Shown here piece after piece: positions 51,546 to 63,190 of a stretch of 64,000 nt of DNA. The stretch comes from Undaria pinnatifida (taxonomy: Eukaryota > Sar > Phaeophyceae > Laminariales > Alariaceae). The translations under genes were made by a program, and so were the position numbers. The stretch lies in the NCBI GenBank assembly GCA_012845835.1, contig JABAKD010000035.1, forward strand, positions 186,001 through 250,000, in the 5' to 3' direction. Under the pieces are notes generated by a model. That model had not been told where the DNA came from, made no database searches, and saw only the letters and a list, made by a program, of their open reading frames with translations. How positions within the stretch are numbered: position 1 is the first letter of the stretch; every line of letters starts with the position of its first letter.

Positions 51546-52780
51546 GACTAGCGTGGGGTTTGGGGGCGCGCCCCCCTCGGCCGTTTCGGCCCCGGATCTC
51601 GACGTGGGTGCGTGGACATGGGTGCAGACAAGGGTAAACCGGTCTGCGCTCTCCCGCCGCGGAGGCGGCCGCTCAAGGCAGAAGCGAAAGCGTTTGTGGG
51701 CATGGTTGACCCGGTGTGTTTATTTTTCTTTTGCTGGGTAACTAGACGTGTCCGAATGTAAGGATCGTTTTTACTTGAAAAAAATACATATCCCGGTATT
51801 ATATTTCCGGGCAGAGGGGATGCCAGCAGGAGGAGGCTGGGAGGTAGAGGCCGGGAGCAGCCGAGTATTGGAACGAGCGCCACAGGGCACGGCTTGCATC
51901 TCTCCGCGCGGGGACTCACAGGGACATAGAGCGGGGAAAGCTTGGAAGTTGGCACCGAGAGTGGCGAAGGTGGCAGGCATCGCGAGCGCAGCATGCATGC
52001 GAGTTTCGACCAGGCCAAATATCTTTTTTTTTGCAGAGTGGAACCATGGGTACGGTTCAACGATATATAACTCCTTATTAGCGATAGCCAAACTCAGGTA
52101 TGTACACGGTGCTACTGTGGCCAAAACCGGGTACAGTTCTATTTCAGCGTTCGTCACGCGCCCAGGACGCCATCTGGTTGGCTGGGTGGATCGGTTCTAG
52201 GTCTGTTGCTATTATCGTACACACATATCATACACACATATATTTCTGACCACATGCATCAAGTAGTGGTGGGTTCAGGCGGGAACACTATCGACCTAGC
52301 TCTACTTTCTAGGGGGATAAACGAGGAGTACATCAAGGTTTCGGTTCCCCTCAAACACAGTGCCAAAGCGTTGAACACTACTACTTCCAACTCATGGAAA
52401 CTCCTACCACGTACGCCACATATACCGAAATTGTTGCCGCCAACCAATTAATTATCGTACATCCAAGAGCAATTGGCATTGGCTGCTCAACCCTATCCAT
52501 TACCACCAAGTGCAAACACATGTATGTGAACGTACTGTATAGCATCGAGCGTACGGTACACAGGATCCCCTCACCACTAATAGTAATTCGTTTGCGCGTA
52601 CATCAGTACAACGTGCACCCACCCTATCACACTCATTCCCGCTGAGTATTACTCTTTCTTTGGAGCAATGCACCAGCTCATGCCACACGTTTCCTCTAAG
52701 AAGAGCAGTGGGGTTTATCTATGTGAGTACGCGTAACACCAATATTATAGGTGGAAAAGTATCTATACGGGTGCTACCGG
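51546..52780. other. non-coding stretch, nothing recognised
   Basis: Mixed composition with GGTACC/TACCGGTA-type words and no protein domain. Confidence 0.35.
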
Positions 52781-52784
52781 TGTC

Positions 52785-53045
52785 TTCCTCTTCGCCTGGC
52801 GACGCCCCCGGGATTTCACGTTACCCGCATCCCGAAATGGAACCTTGTACAATACATATAATTATTTTATTTTATTTTATTCGTTTTATAATACAAGAGA
52901 CATTTGGCTTTCATCCCTGCGTTTTCCGAGCCCCAATATCATTGGCCGAGGGTCCCCTCCCCCCGCCCACCTTAGGCCAATCGAAGCGCGAGGCGCGCGC
53001 GGCGGGAGTTGCCCCGCGAGACAACCCCCCCCCCAGTCCCGCCGC
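52785..53045 (-). repeat. inverted fragments of module B end and of R1 end
   Basis: The segment 52785-52860 reverse-complements to ACAAGGTTCC...GTAACGTGAAATCCCGGGGG, the end block of 48570-48650. The segment 52890-53000 reverse-complements to CCTCGGCCAATG-ATTGGGGC, then GGAAAACGCAGGGATGAAA, the end of R1 copy 2 (27135-27190). Confidence 0.75.
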
Positions 53046-54095
53046 ACCAGGCGAGAATAGGGCCCCATCCTAGGTTCACGATCCTTCCATGTCTCTACAA
53101 CTCCGACACCCCAGGGACGAAAATCGTTCTCCCGGGTTGACATCGCCCGGCAAGATATGGAAACCCCAATCCCGCGGGCCGACCGCTGATAGACTGGGGG
53201 CGTAGAGCGAGGGCAACCCGGGGCCCATCCCCGTTTCAGACATCCTTACATATCTCTATATCTCCGACACCCCGGGGACGAAAATCGTTTCTCTCGGGTC
53301 GACACCGCCCCGCACGGTGTAAAAACGCCAATCCCACGAGCCGATCGCTGATTGGCTCGGGCGCATAGAGCCAAGAAGCCTGGGGAGAATAGGGCCCCAT
53401 CCCCGGTTCAGACATCTTTCCACATCACTGCAACTCCGACACCCCGGGGACAATAATCGAGTTCTCCCGGGTCGACACCGCCCACACGATGTGGAAACCT
53501 TAATCCCACGGGCCGATCGTTGATTGGCTGGGACGCGTAGAGCGAGGGCAACCCAGAGAAGATAGGTCCCCATCCCCGGTTCAGACATGCCTCCATATCT
53601 CTACAACGCCGACACCTCGGGGACGAAAATCGAGTTTTTTCGGGTAGACATCACCCCGCAAGGTGTGGAAACCCCAATCCCGCGGGTCGATCGCTGATTA
53701 GCTTGGGTGCGTAGAGCGAAGTCAACCCGGGGAGGATAGGTTCCTGTCCGCGGCTCAGACATCCTTCCATATCACTGCAACTCCGATACCCCGGTGATGA
53801 AAACGGCAGTCCCCCGGGTCGGCACCACCCCGCACGATGTGGAAAGCCCAATCCCGTTTGCCGATCGCTGATTGGCTCCAGCGCGTAAAGCCAGCGCCAA
53901 CCAGAGAGGATAGGACCCCATGCCCGGATCATAAATCCGTTCGTATCTCTACAACTCCAACACCCCGTGAACGAAAACGATGTTGTCCTAGATCGACACT
54001 GCCTCACAGTGTGGAAACCCCAACGCCGCTGGCAGATCGCTGATTGGTTAGCGCTCGTACATAGAGTCAATGCGATCCGAGGAGGATAGGAAGGA
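53046..54095 (-). repeat. satellite-like array, ~172-bp unit, six copies, each with a CCAAT word
   Basis: The unit includes CAACTCCGACACCCCGGGGA, CGAAAATCG, CCCGGGTCGACACC-CCCC, TGTGGAAACCCCAATCCC, CGATCGCTGATTGGCT and GCGTAGAGC. The GATTGGCT word falls at about 53180, 53350, 53520, 53694, 53870 and 54040, giving spacings of 169-176 bp. Read on the minus strand each unit offers AGCCAATCAGCGATCGG. The sixth copy is more diverged. Confidence 0.88.
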
Positions 54096-54960
54096 AGTAA
54101 CGCACAACACTACACCAACACGAAGCCCGCGCTTCCAGTTGACCGGGAAACGACCCGAACAGCAGCAGCACAGGCAGGCACCACAGACAGCACGTCTTTC
54201 ACACATCTTCTAACTGCTCCAGCGAGTCTGGGATGAAAGCCGCGACCCCCCGATACGATGATACCGTGACGAATGCGACTGTTTCCACGGATACCATCTA
54301 CGACCTTCGCTTGGCGCAGCCCAATATTAAATAATAAAGCGTGCGAAGCGCGCTGATTATTGCGCATGTATCGGTAGGCTCTCCCATAATTTATTGTGAT
54401 TGACACTAGCTATCGATACACACCTCGCACAATCAGTTGCGACAGGCAATGGCCATCGATGGGTGTGGTCCATCATTTACTGCAGTCTACAATGTATATC
54501 GATCGACATATTCACCAGTCCATTGCCACACATACAATGTGCTCTGCTGAACGCAGCAATGTGTCTATTGTGTAACGGCAACATAATATATTTTCGTGTA
54601 ACGGCAACATAATATATTGTGACAAAAGAGACATACCGTGACACGCGAAAATGAGCGCATGGCACGGCATATCGTGATCACGTGATGTAATCTATGCCAG
54701 TCAATGAAACAGGGACAGGCGTTTCGATAATATTGAATAAGATCTCCATCGTTTAGGATTTTAAATTTGTGATTTTTCCAACATACCTTATGAGGATGCT
54801 ATGTTTGCTTTAATTTACGCGCCGAGTACGATACGTTGCTTGATATCAGATTTTCGTCTAGACTCCTGCGTTAAGTGTCCTCATTGCCGGCGGAACCGCA
54901 AAAGGTGACAGTACCAGAGCACGTGTCCACGACGACCACCAAACCCCCGTCATCACGACG
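54096..54960. other. non-coding stretch, nothing recognised
   Basis: It contains isolated GGCAATGGCCATCGATGG-type words shared with the palindrome loop (50993) and the minisatellite at 56.6 kb. It also has a short tandem (ATAATATATTTTCGTGTAAC-like, 54590-54620). No gene is supported. Confidence 0.35.
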
Positions 54961-55590
54961 AACCACGATCAGCACGGCTCGGCCATTAGACGCCACGTGA
55001 GCGCGATATCCATTTTCTCCACGAACAACAGTGGCCAGAGGCATCCCCAACGTTGTAACCGGTCTGCTGCTGCTTCACCTGGTTCACCTGTTGCTGTAAA
55101 ACTTGAGCCTCCTGCGGCGGACCCTGTTGAGACTGCTGCGCCCGCGGCTGCCTCGACTGCATTGCGTTCGATTTCAACGTGCGCGGTACCTAACCTCGAC
55201 CAAGAGGTGAGGGTCGTGATAGCTGCGCGTCGGTCAAGTTGCCCAGAGATGTGCCAGCTGTGGTGAAACCTGCAATCAACAACTGCAAACCTAACAAAGG
55301 ACCTTTCCTTGTCAAGGCGAACCCCCGTAGCCCATGCACAATCTATTTTTGGGGCGTGAGGACTAAAGCCAGAAGATGAGTGGGAGATTGTAAACAACAA
55401 GCCAAAGGAGCGCCCCCAGCTGTCGGTCTGCCCCGCAGACGACAAAGCCGTACCGCTCAGCACAAGATCAAACTCACCAGCAAGATAGCCTCCAGTGCTA
55501 CAACCCGTTTGACCAACCAGCTCAGGGTCAAAAAGCAAGCGGACAGCCGTTGCGGAGGAAAAGTGAGTCCAACACGCCCGATATAACGCG
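54961..55590 (+). other. possible exon-like stretch, unassigned
   Basis: Plus-strand frames read KLEPPAADPVETAAPAAAST then ALRSISTCAVPNLDQEVRVV, and the opposite strand is open for about 240 codons. Neither resembles a known domain. The plus-strand peptide LPRRRQSRTAQHKIKLTSKI (about 55440-55500) is basic. I cannot choose a strand. Confidence 0.2.
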
Positions 55591-55599
55591 ATGTGCGCG

Positions 55600-56010
55600 C
55601 TTCGGGTCCGATTGTTTTGTTTCATTCCGACTCTTTTTTCCCATACATGTAGTTCTGTATATATATATATCCCACTCGTTTTCATACTCGGTCGCCGTCG
55701 CTCGGTCGCCGTCGCATATCATATTATTCAAGTGAATTAGAACAAACGAATCCAACGCTCCCTAGCTTCGTGTTGTTTTTGTGTTGCCTGTGTCAGCAAG
55801 CTGGCAGTTCGGGCAGGTCCGTTTTTTTTTTATTCCGACTCTTTTTCCCCGTACATGTAGTACTGTATGTTTATCCCACTCGTCTTCATACCCTGTCGCC
55901 GTCACATATCACATTATTTAAGTAAGGTTGTTACAAACGAAACCAACGCTTTCTCGCGTCGTGTTTTAGGTGGTGTTGCCTGTGTTAGGAAGCTGGCAGT
56001 TAAGGCGACC
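55600..56010 (+). repeat. two tandem copies of a ~205-bp unit
   Basis: The segments about 55608-55812 and 55813-56010 share ATTCCGACTCTTTTT-CCC, TACATGTAGT-CTGTAT, TATCCCACTCGT-TTCATAC, GTCGCCGTC, CATATCA-ATTATT-AAGT, ACAAACGAA-CCAACGCT and GTGTTGCCTGTGT-AG-AAGCTGG. An 11-bp CGGTCGCCGTCG doublet exists only in the first. Confidence 0.85.
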
Positions 56011-56559
56011 TCGAAACGACCCCGCAAAGCAACCTGTTCCGGACGAACCCCGAACGTTTTCCGTCACTGGAGTGGGTAAAAGCGTTCCCAGTTCATGTCG
56101 ATGCTACATTCAGCCTTGCCGAGAGCGAACCCGCCCGCCACTTTTCGTTGCGGATGAGGAAGAAAAATAAAGTGGAATGTGCGAACAAAAAAGCGGTGAG
56201 GACCACGGCGGTACAACGTAACATGTACCGCATCATCGTTGGCAACCAATCCATCAGTAGATTGCTGTCGGCAACAGCAGCGGTAAAATGTGTGAAGGCA
56301 TGTATCGATAGATATTTTTGACAGCAATGGATGCTGTTTTGTTCTGGCAATGGATGGTTAGCGTCAGGGGAAGAATGACATACCCTCTGGACGATAAAAA
56401 GGAAATTTAATAATAGAGGGTCGAAGCGTATTAAAGACATATCACGTATAGATAAGTATTATTGACAGCATCGGATGCTGCTTATTGCAGGCGCTTGACG
56501 GTTAGCGTCAGGCGCAGTTATGATATACATTATCAGGGCAAAATATCGAAACGTTTGTC

Positions 56560-57100
56560 TATCGATCGCTGTTGCCGCCAACAATAGATTATCAATTGGG
56601 TCCATCAATGATCATCCCCCCCCATAGTAGATTGTCGATTGTGTCTATCAATATGCCTCACCCCTCACAATAGGCGATCCGTTGTGTTCATTAATAGCCA
56701 TCGCCACCCCCACTATAATACCAACTGTGTCCATCAAAAGACATCGCACCTGAATACTAGATCAGTTGGGTCCATCAATAGTGATCTCCCCCTACAATAA
56801 ATGGTACATTGTGTCCATCAATAGCCATCGCCACGCACAAAATTTGGTCCACTGTGTCCATAAATAGCAATCGACGCCCTCGATGGTCTGTTGGGCGTCC
56901 TTCCACATCAGTCTATTGGATCAACATATTGTATACAGGAAATTGTTGTATATCAGAGGCCATCGTTGCCGCCAACAATACATTATTAATGTCGCCCATC
57001 AGTAGCCATCTCCCCAACAATAGATGGTGCATTGTGTCCACCAACAGCCATCGCCAACCACACTGTAGTATCGTGCGTGCTTCCACGACGGAACCGTTGT
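56560..57100 (+). repeat. degenerate minisatellite, ~45-60-bp unit
   Basis: TTGTGTCCATCAATAGCCAT and variants (GGGTCCATCAATGATCATC, GTGTTCATTAATAGCCATC) recur at least eight times, with CNCCCACAATA-like spacers. Confidence 0.75.
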
Positions 57101-57209
57101 CTCAGCATGGTGTATTTAAGACTCTTGTTGCAGCGGACAATAATAAGTTATCAATTGTGTCTGTAAGTAGCTATCTCTACCGGCACCAGACTATTTGCGT
57201 GTTTCCGGA

Positions 57210-57530
57210 ATTGACTATTGCTTCGACTTTCTGTGTATCGTGTGATGGTGAATATCGTACAAAAGGCCGTTATTGGTGCCAACAACAGATGTTTGATGGT
57301 GCCCGTCGATATCCAGCAATTGACTATTGATAGTGGGGGCATGATATGTTGATGATATGGTATAGACTGTTGTTGCTGTTGCCTCGACATGTTGTGTATC
57401 GTTTAGTGGTGTACATCATGCAAAAGGCCGTTGTGGGTGCCAACAGCAGATGTTTGCTTGTGCCCGTTGGCATGCATCGCCACTGACAATGGATTATTGA
57501 TAGTGGGGGTATGATATGGACATGATGTTA
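57210..57530 (+). repeat. two tandem copies of a ~155-bp unit
   Basis: The segments about 57213-57365 and 57370-57525 share TGCTTCGAC/TGCCTCGAC, TGTGTATCGT, CAAAAGGCCGTT, GGGTGCCAACA/GGTGCCAACAACAGATG, TTTG-TGGTGCCCG and TATTGATAGTGGGGG-ATGATATG. Confidence 0.75.
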
Positions 57531-57739
57531 TATCGCCTATTATTGTATATCGTGTATGGGTGTACCCTGGTGTATTGATGTCCATGGTTGGTGCCCTCTG
57601 GCATGCAAAAGGCATAAATATATATATATCTGTGTCTATTGTCGAACATACAGCCAATTGTTGTGTTTGTGTGGTACATGAATGAGCAGGGTAAATAGGT
57701 ACATTATCGTGCTCAGAGTGGGTGCACTCTTTTCAGTCC

Positions 57740-59230
57740 GTTGCTTAACCTCTGCGAGCTTTTAGCTGTTGCTTCACCTCCCCTTTGTGTTAGGGCGTGC
57801 CCTCATCCTGGCGACGTTTTTCTCCTCGCCGTTAACCACGCGCGGTGCTCACTTTACCCTAACCCTTTAATTTTAACAAACAAAATCAGACACCACATTG
57901 GTTTATCAGAAAGCTACACAGGGTGGGGAGGTGTGCTCAGTTCATACATAGCCATAGACCCTCGCACCCCTACAATCCTGGGACAGGGCACGTCGGGTTT
58001 GCCTAACAGGCAGACACCGCACGCACCGAGCGCGAAGCGCCGTGAGGTGTTCGGCGAGTCGCATGAAGGGTGAGTTACATCCTACTAAGAGCCACTTTGG
58101 AGGCGGACCTCCGCACCTTGTGGGTACTTTATTGAAGATCGGATAACAGCTTCGAATGAGACGGGGTATGGCAGACACATGGATTCTTCTGTTGTGGGTG
58201 ATATGAAGTTCTCTCCGTAGATGGGTAGTCTATAGATTCGACGTGAAACCATCTCATAGTTGGGGTGAAACCAGGAGATACGAAATGTCACAGTCACGTG
58301 AAATCATAGATGCGTGAGAACGTAAGCGACGGTGATGGTCCAGGCAGGATTCCCCACCTTGGAAATGCCTGCCTGCCTGCGTGTCCTATACTGTTCTACA
58401 ATATTGAAAATATCAGCCTTGTGTCTAGGGAGCGAGCGAACGGAGAGATGAATGAAGACACCGGGAGGAATGAGGAGAGCGCTTCGCAACACCGACGACC
58501 CTGCGTCCCCCTCGGAGACCTCTTGACATAGATAGGAGACGCTTCGAGGTTGGGAAGGCGTGAGTGAGTGTGGTGCGTGTGCATAAGCGTAATTACTACA
58601 AGGCGCTTCGCTCCGTGGGCGGCACTCAACGCCCGCTACGTTTGCTCAGCAATCAAACATAAATAAATACATACGAAGCGGACAGAGATTCACGATTGAG
58701 AGCAGATGCAAGCTGGCGACTTTGATCATGCCAATGTCACTGCCGGGCTCTGGGAAAATAGCCGGGACGCCACATGCATGTGAGTACACTGTATGCGCCT
58801 GGTGTCTTGCTTTAAACACTCGTGATGGATGCCTGTCTCGAAGCTTGTGACTACCGAGCTTCTTAAGTCTCTCTGTAGGATAACGAATCGGCACAGACGC
58901 TGGATATGCTGGATGTCGATGGGTGGAAGATATAATATCAAAACACGCACGTTAGTTACACCTTATGTTCCATACCAAAAAGCATATTACGACTAGACGG
59001 CGGTCCGTCACAGGGCTAAGTGTCTACGGCACTTTGAAAAAAACAAAAAAAAATGGTGTGACTAGCATTCAAGAACACCAACAACGTAGACAAAAGGACA
59101 CAAAACATACAATTAATAGTACGTACTGCTGTGAAAATCAAACCAAGCCCAATCTCAAGTGAACAACAGAGGAAAGCATATGAAATACCTGATACCTGGT
59201 ATCGGCTTATCGCATACGAATAACATAATA
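57740..59230. other. weakly exon-like stretch, unassigned
   Basis: A plus-strand frame ending at a donor-like GAAGG|GTGAGT (58069) reads GLSESYTGWGGVLSSYIAID. On the minus strand, 58085-58297 encodes FRISWFHPNYEMVSRRIYRL, PIYGENFISPTTEESMCLPY and PVSFEAVIRSSIKYPQGAEV before a stop. The minus peptide looks protein-like, but I recognise no family and see no partner exon. The rest shows nothing. Confidence 0.25.
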
Positions 59231-59231
59231 G

Positions 59232-59488
59232 TGTTAAGGTACGGCCTTGAAAGGCCGGTGACTACCTGATTCAATAGGTAATTGGCCGTTTTCGTATGAT
59301 AGGATGGCGTTCTATATTCGGGGTAGCCAGGAGACGGAGAGACTCTTGCCTCTCGTCTCAGTTGTCGTCTTCCATTCTGGTTGAAACAATGAACGCTGCG
59401 TATCTACCGCTTTGAGCTACGAAAGTGTGTCACACCGGGAGCATGCCCACTTGGTCGACCTGTAGGGATACTCTGTGTCTCACCCCGA
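59232..59488 (+). repeat. second LTR of the gypsy-1 family (solo or 5' LTR)
   Basis: It starts TGTTAAGGTACGGCC and follows 5838-6095: TTTTCGTATGATAGGATGGC, GTTCTATATTCGGGGTAGCC, GGAGA and, near the end, GGATACTCTGTGTCTCACC. No gypsy pol is found downstream, so this may be a solo LTR or the start of a truncated element. Confidence 0.65.
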
Positions 59489-59489
59489 A

Positions 59490-60690
59490 CAACTTGACTA
59501 ATGGCGTCTTCGTGCAGAACTAGGACAGCTGACTTTCTCCCTCCTATCATAGGCTCGTCTTGGGTTTTTGTTTTTGGTGGGCTTTTGTTTTTCCCGTGGA
59601 TCGGTTCATGCCCTTTTCCGGTGACAACTCAATCGGTGAGATACTCTTCCCTCCCGTCGGTGACCACAACGACAGTAAGACGGCAAGGGCCTCCTGGCAG
59701 TCATCGTGCGCGTGACACATGGGCGACACCCTTGGTCCAAACGCAGAAGATACTTTTTTTTAGAGCTCTGTCCTTTGCGATACAAGATGGTTTGGTCGCT
59801 CGCAGATGGTTTGGTCGCTCGGCACACATCCAGCAGACGATGCGGCACCCAGGAGAAATGCTCTTCGGAAACAGGGTTCACTGAGCTAGGACGCCCGACA
59901 GGCCTTCTGGTAGTCCCGCCCTCCGCCAGTTGACACACAACTCCGCAGAGGAGTCGACCCAAGCCTCAACCACCAGACTTGCTCGCTCCGTTCTCAGCCA
60001 GCGTGTTGCAAATTTGCCAGCCTCGCGCTCAGCATTTACCTGCACAGCTCCGCGAGCAGCCAGCGCAAACCACAGCATCACCCTCCGACACGTGCCCTTC
60101 CTTTATTTTGCTTCGATCCCCGGGCATATGAGCAATTAAGGGCAAGCATACTGGGCACTTTGGATAATCAGCGACCGACAAACCGCTTTCCGAGGGCTTC
60201 ATCGGACATCGTACAACTTTGCCGAAAGAGCCAGGCCGACCTTAGCGGGACCTCCTTGGACTGCCGACACTGGGCCGGGATGATTTATTGCCTCGGCCAC
60301 TGAGCCCGTGCCTGGTCCCCTCCGTTCGACCCTCAGGACAACAGGCGGCTCTCGCGGTTTTTTTTCCAGTATGTACAAGCCTACAGACGCGTATGTTACG
60401 GGTATCAGTATAGGCGCCGAGTTCTGGTACTACCTTGAAAGTCGGACAGGTTGCGGTATCTTTTCTATTGAAAAATAGTACCAGGTATACCGGATCCTGG
60501 GTCAATAATCCGACATCTCTCAGACCCCAACACGATCCACTGCAGTCCATGCGACTCCACCGCTGCACTGACACCCTCGCTGCTGTGCGTGTGCCCCTTG
60601 CAAGAAAGATTTGAGAGTTTTTTGTCTTGGCTATCCCATGCCACAGAACTTAATTTAGTGAACGTTGAATTCATACGCTGGCTTTTTCTG
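59490..60690. other. stretch after the LTR, no recognised domain
   Basis: Frames such as 59501-59884 are open but match nothing I know. A 21-bp tandem word, GATGGTTTGGTCGCTCG, is duplicated at 59788-59822. It may be decayed internal gypsy-1 sequence. Confidence 0.3.
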
Positions 60691-62110
60691 ACGCACGGTC
60701 AGCGTGGGCGTTGCCCTTTATCTGGGAATGCACATACTGATACTCTTGTCCTGTATGGGCACAGCACCGATATTGCAACACACTGCACTGCTGTCGACGT
60801 AGCCGTCCCTTTATAATGCGGTCGGTGTGTGTACCATTTTTTTCAGCTGTTCAGGCGTGGTACTTCTTTCTACTGCTGTTAGTACATGTGCTACCCTTCA
60901 CGATGCTGCTAGGGTCGATGCTGGTATTTTTTCTGCGGATGTCAGGACAGATACTGTCCGTTACAATGCGGCTAATACAGTTAGCGGAGATGCTGCACTT
61001 TACACTACTGGCGTATGTGCTGTCTTCCCACTGCTGATAGTACATGTGCTACCCTTCACAATGCTGGTAGGGTCGATGCTGCCACTTTTTTCTGCAGTTG
61101 TCAGGGCAGATACTGCCTTACAATGCGGTTGCTACAGTTAGCGGAGATGCTGCACTTTATACTGCTAGCGCAAGTGGGGATGGGGCCCTTTGGTACTGTT
61201 ACCAGGGAGCAAACAGTCTTTTTGTTCGGCTGTGGACGTACATACTACCTTTTCTACAGCTGGTCTTGGCGTTCTACTGCCCATTTTAATGCGGTTGTTG
61301 TTGTCGTTACTTATGGGCACAGCAGCGATGATGCAGCAAGCAGCATTGCTGTAGACGCCACCGTCCTCCATAGTGCAAATGGTGGGGAACTGCCTTGTTC
61401 GGGCGTTATACTGCCTGTTTTACTGCGGTTGGTGTCGACGTTACCTTCCCTTTCATGCGTTTGGTATTGCCCCCCCCCCCCTAGGGAAGATGCCGCCCGT
61501 TTTGGTGCGGTGGATGTGGACATGTTGTGCGACCCTTTGCTACGCTGCCCCCTACTCTGAACCAAGGGTACATGCTGCCCGCTTTTATACGGTTTGTTGT
61601 GAGACCCTTTGCTACGCTGCCCTCCCCTACATTGCACCTAGGGTACATGCTGCCCGTTTTAATGCAGTCGGTTGTGAGACCCTCTGCTGTGCTACCCCCC
61701 TATACCTGGCCTAGGGTAGATGCTGACCTTTTTGGTGCGATGGATGTGGGCGTTTTGTGCGACCCTTTATTGTGCTGCTCCCCCCTACACTGCACCTGGC
61801 ATAAATGCTGCCCGTTCTTATACGGTTTATTGCGCTATACGGTATGTTGTGCGACCCTTTGCTGCACTTCCCCCCTACACTGCATCTAGGGTAAATGCTG
61901 CCCGTTTTTGTGCGGTTGATATTGACGTTGCCTTCCCCTTTCCTGCGGTTAGTGCGGGCGTTGCCCGTATACCCTGCTGTTGGGTTTTTGGTGGATGCTG
62001 TCCTTCTTACTGCTGTTCGTGCGGACTCTCCTTATGCCCTGAATTTTCAGTGGGTGCCATACTTTTTTTGCTGCGAGCGTTGACGCTGCCCTCCGTTCAT
62101 GCTGCTAGTT
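60690..62110 (+). repeat. long degenerate minisatellite field
   Basis: A GATGCTGCACTTTA-ACTGCT-like word, with variants GTTGCCCTTTAT and GACGTTGCCTTCCC, recurs at short intervals. Two longer duplications are layered on it: about 60882-61027 against 61034-61171 (ACATGTGCTACCCTTCAC, AGTTAGCGGAGATGCTGCAC). The other is a ~75-95-bp unit, GCGACCCTTTGCTACGCTGC with GCTGCCCGTTTT, at 61532, 61603, 61676, 61757 and 61851. One frame gives recurring DAALYTA/AVDVDV peptides, a by-product of the repeat. Confidence 0.7.
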
Positions 62111-62323
62111 GGCGTGGGTGCTGCCATCATCCATATTGATGCTGGACAGAGTCGAGGCACTTATCTTGCTGCTTGCTGGCACGCAGATATTACCGCTGCT
62201 TGAAGCAGGGGCACTACCACAATATATCTGCCTCCATCGCTTCTTCACGCGTCGTTCCCGTCCTGCCACCTTCCTCCATACCCCCTCCTTTCACTGTCCT
62301 CCCTACAGACAACAAGCAACAAC

Positions 62324-63190
62324 ATGTCTACCTGTGAGGAAGCGGGCTACTCGGGCAGGCTGAGGTCTTTCACGCGCCCCAACCTGGATGCCCACGAGAC
62401 AAAAATGGAAAGCTCGAGATCACGCTTGAGACCCCGCGACTCGAGACGGGGAGAACTTCCGGAGGAGAGCTCCGATGACAAGATAGAGGACGGACCACGA
62501 AATCACCACCCGAACCCACCAACCAAGAGGGTCGACTCGTCGGTTCTTGAGGACGAGGCGGCGGACCAACCTCCACCGTGGTCGGGGGCATCTCGATGCC
62601 AGCTCTCGCCAGCCCCGGAGGAGCGCCACCAACTGGCCTGCCCGCGCTCGACAGAGCACCACCGCCGCCACCTGGGCTCTCCGCGCTCGACCGAGTGCCA
62701 CCCCCAGAGTTCCCGGGACCGGGGTGCCTTGTCCGCCCCTCCGATTTGGCATCTGGAGGACGCCAGGAAGACGATACTCCGGCGTGAAGCACGCCGACGT
62801 CGGTATGACGAGAATATCGAGCAAGCCAAGAACGCTGTGCGGGAGGCGTCCGTGGTGGCAGAAAGGGCGCACCAAGCCCTCGCTCATTCAGTTGTGTCGG
62901 CCGCGGGAGCTACCGCGGCCCGCTCGTCTTCAACGCGCCCGCAGGGTGTCGCATCCCAACGACCACGGCCCGGGGACGACGCCTTTTTCAAGGGCAGCGT
63001 CGAGTGCATGGCGTCTGAACCGAGGGTGGGGTTCTCTTGGGAGTTGCCTCCACCCTCCTTACGTCAGAGGGGCAGGCGTTGCTGTACGCGGAAGCCCTTT
63101 CAGTGGAAGTGGCCTGGGCTCGAATGGATTTCACCTCCTATGCCGGACAGAAGAGAGCCGCCCCGACCCTTGCTCTCGTCAAGGCCCTGA
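62324..63190 (+). CDS. Gag-like ORF, N-terminal part, unknown family
   Basis: An ATG at 62324 (MSTCEEAGYSGRLRSFTRPN) opens 288 codons rich in Arg, Ser, Pro and Glu. A helical stretch reads ARKTILRREARRRRYDENIE then QAKNAVREASVVAERAHQAL. No domain is recognised. It overlaps the next ORF in another frame, and a single frameshift near 63040 would join them. The composition (charged coiled helix followed by an RGG region) is what one expects of a retroelement nucleocapsid protein, but a host RNA-binding protein is possible. Confidence 0.4.
   Translation: MSTCEEAGYSGRLRSFTRPNLDAHETKMESSRSRLRPRDSRRGELPEESSDDKIEDGPRNHHPNPPTKRVDSSVLEDEAADQPPPWSGASRCQLSPAPEERHQLACPRSTEHHRRHLGSPRSTECHPQSSRDRGALSAPPIWHLEDARKTILRREARRRRYDENIEQAKNAVREASVVAERAHQALAHSVVSAAGATAARSSSTRPQGVASQRPRPGDDAFFKGSVECMASEPRVGFSWELPPPSLRQRGRRCCTRKPFQWKWPGLEWISPPMPDRREPPRPLLSSRP

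Noticed and set aside
53256-54070. Several minus-strand frames of 60-140 codons
   Set aside because: They simply read through the ~172-bp satellite; the repeated peptide pattern follows the unit length.
54969-55685. 239-codon minus-strand ORF as a host gene
   Set aside because: No recognisable domain, its end overlaps the tandem 205-bp duplication, and the opposite strand is equally open, so a gene call is not supported.
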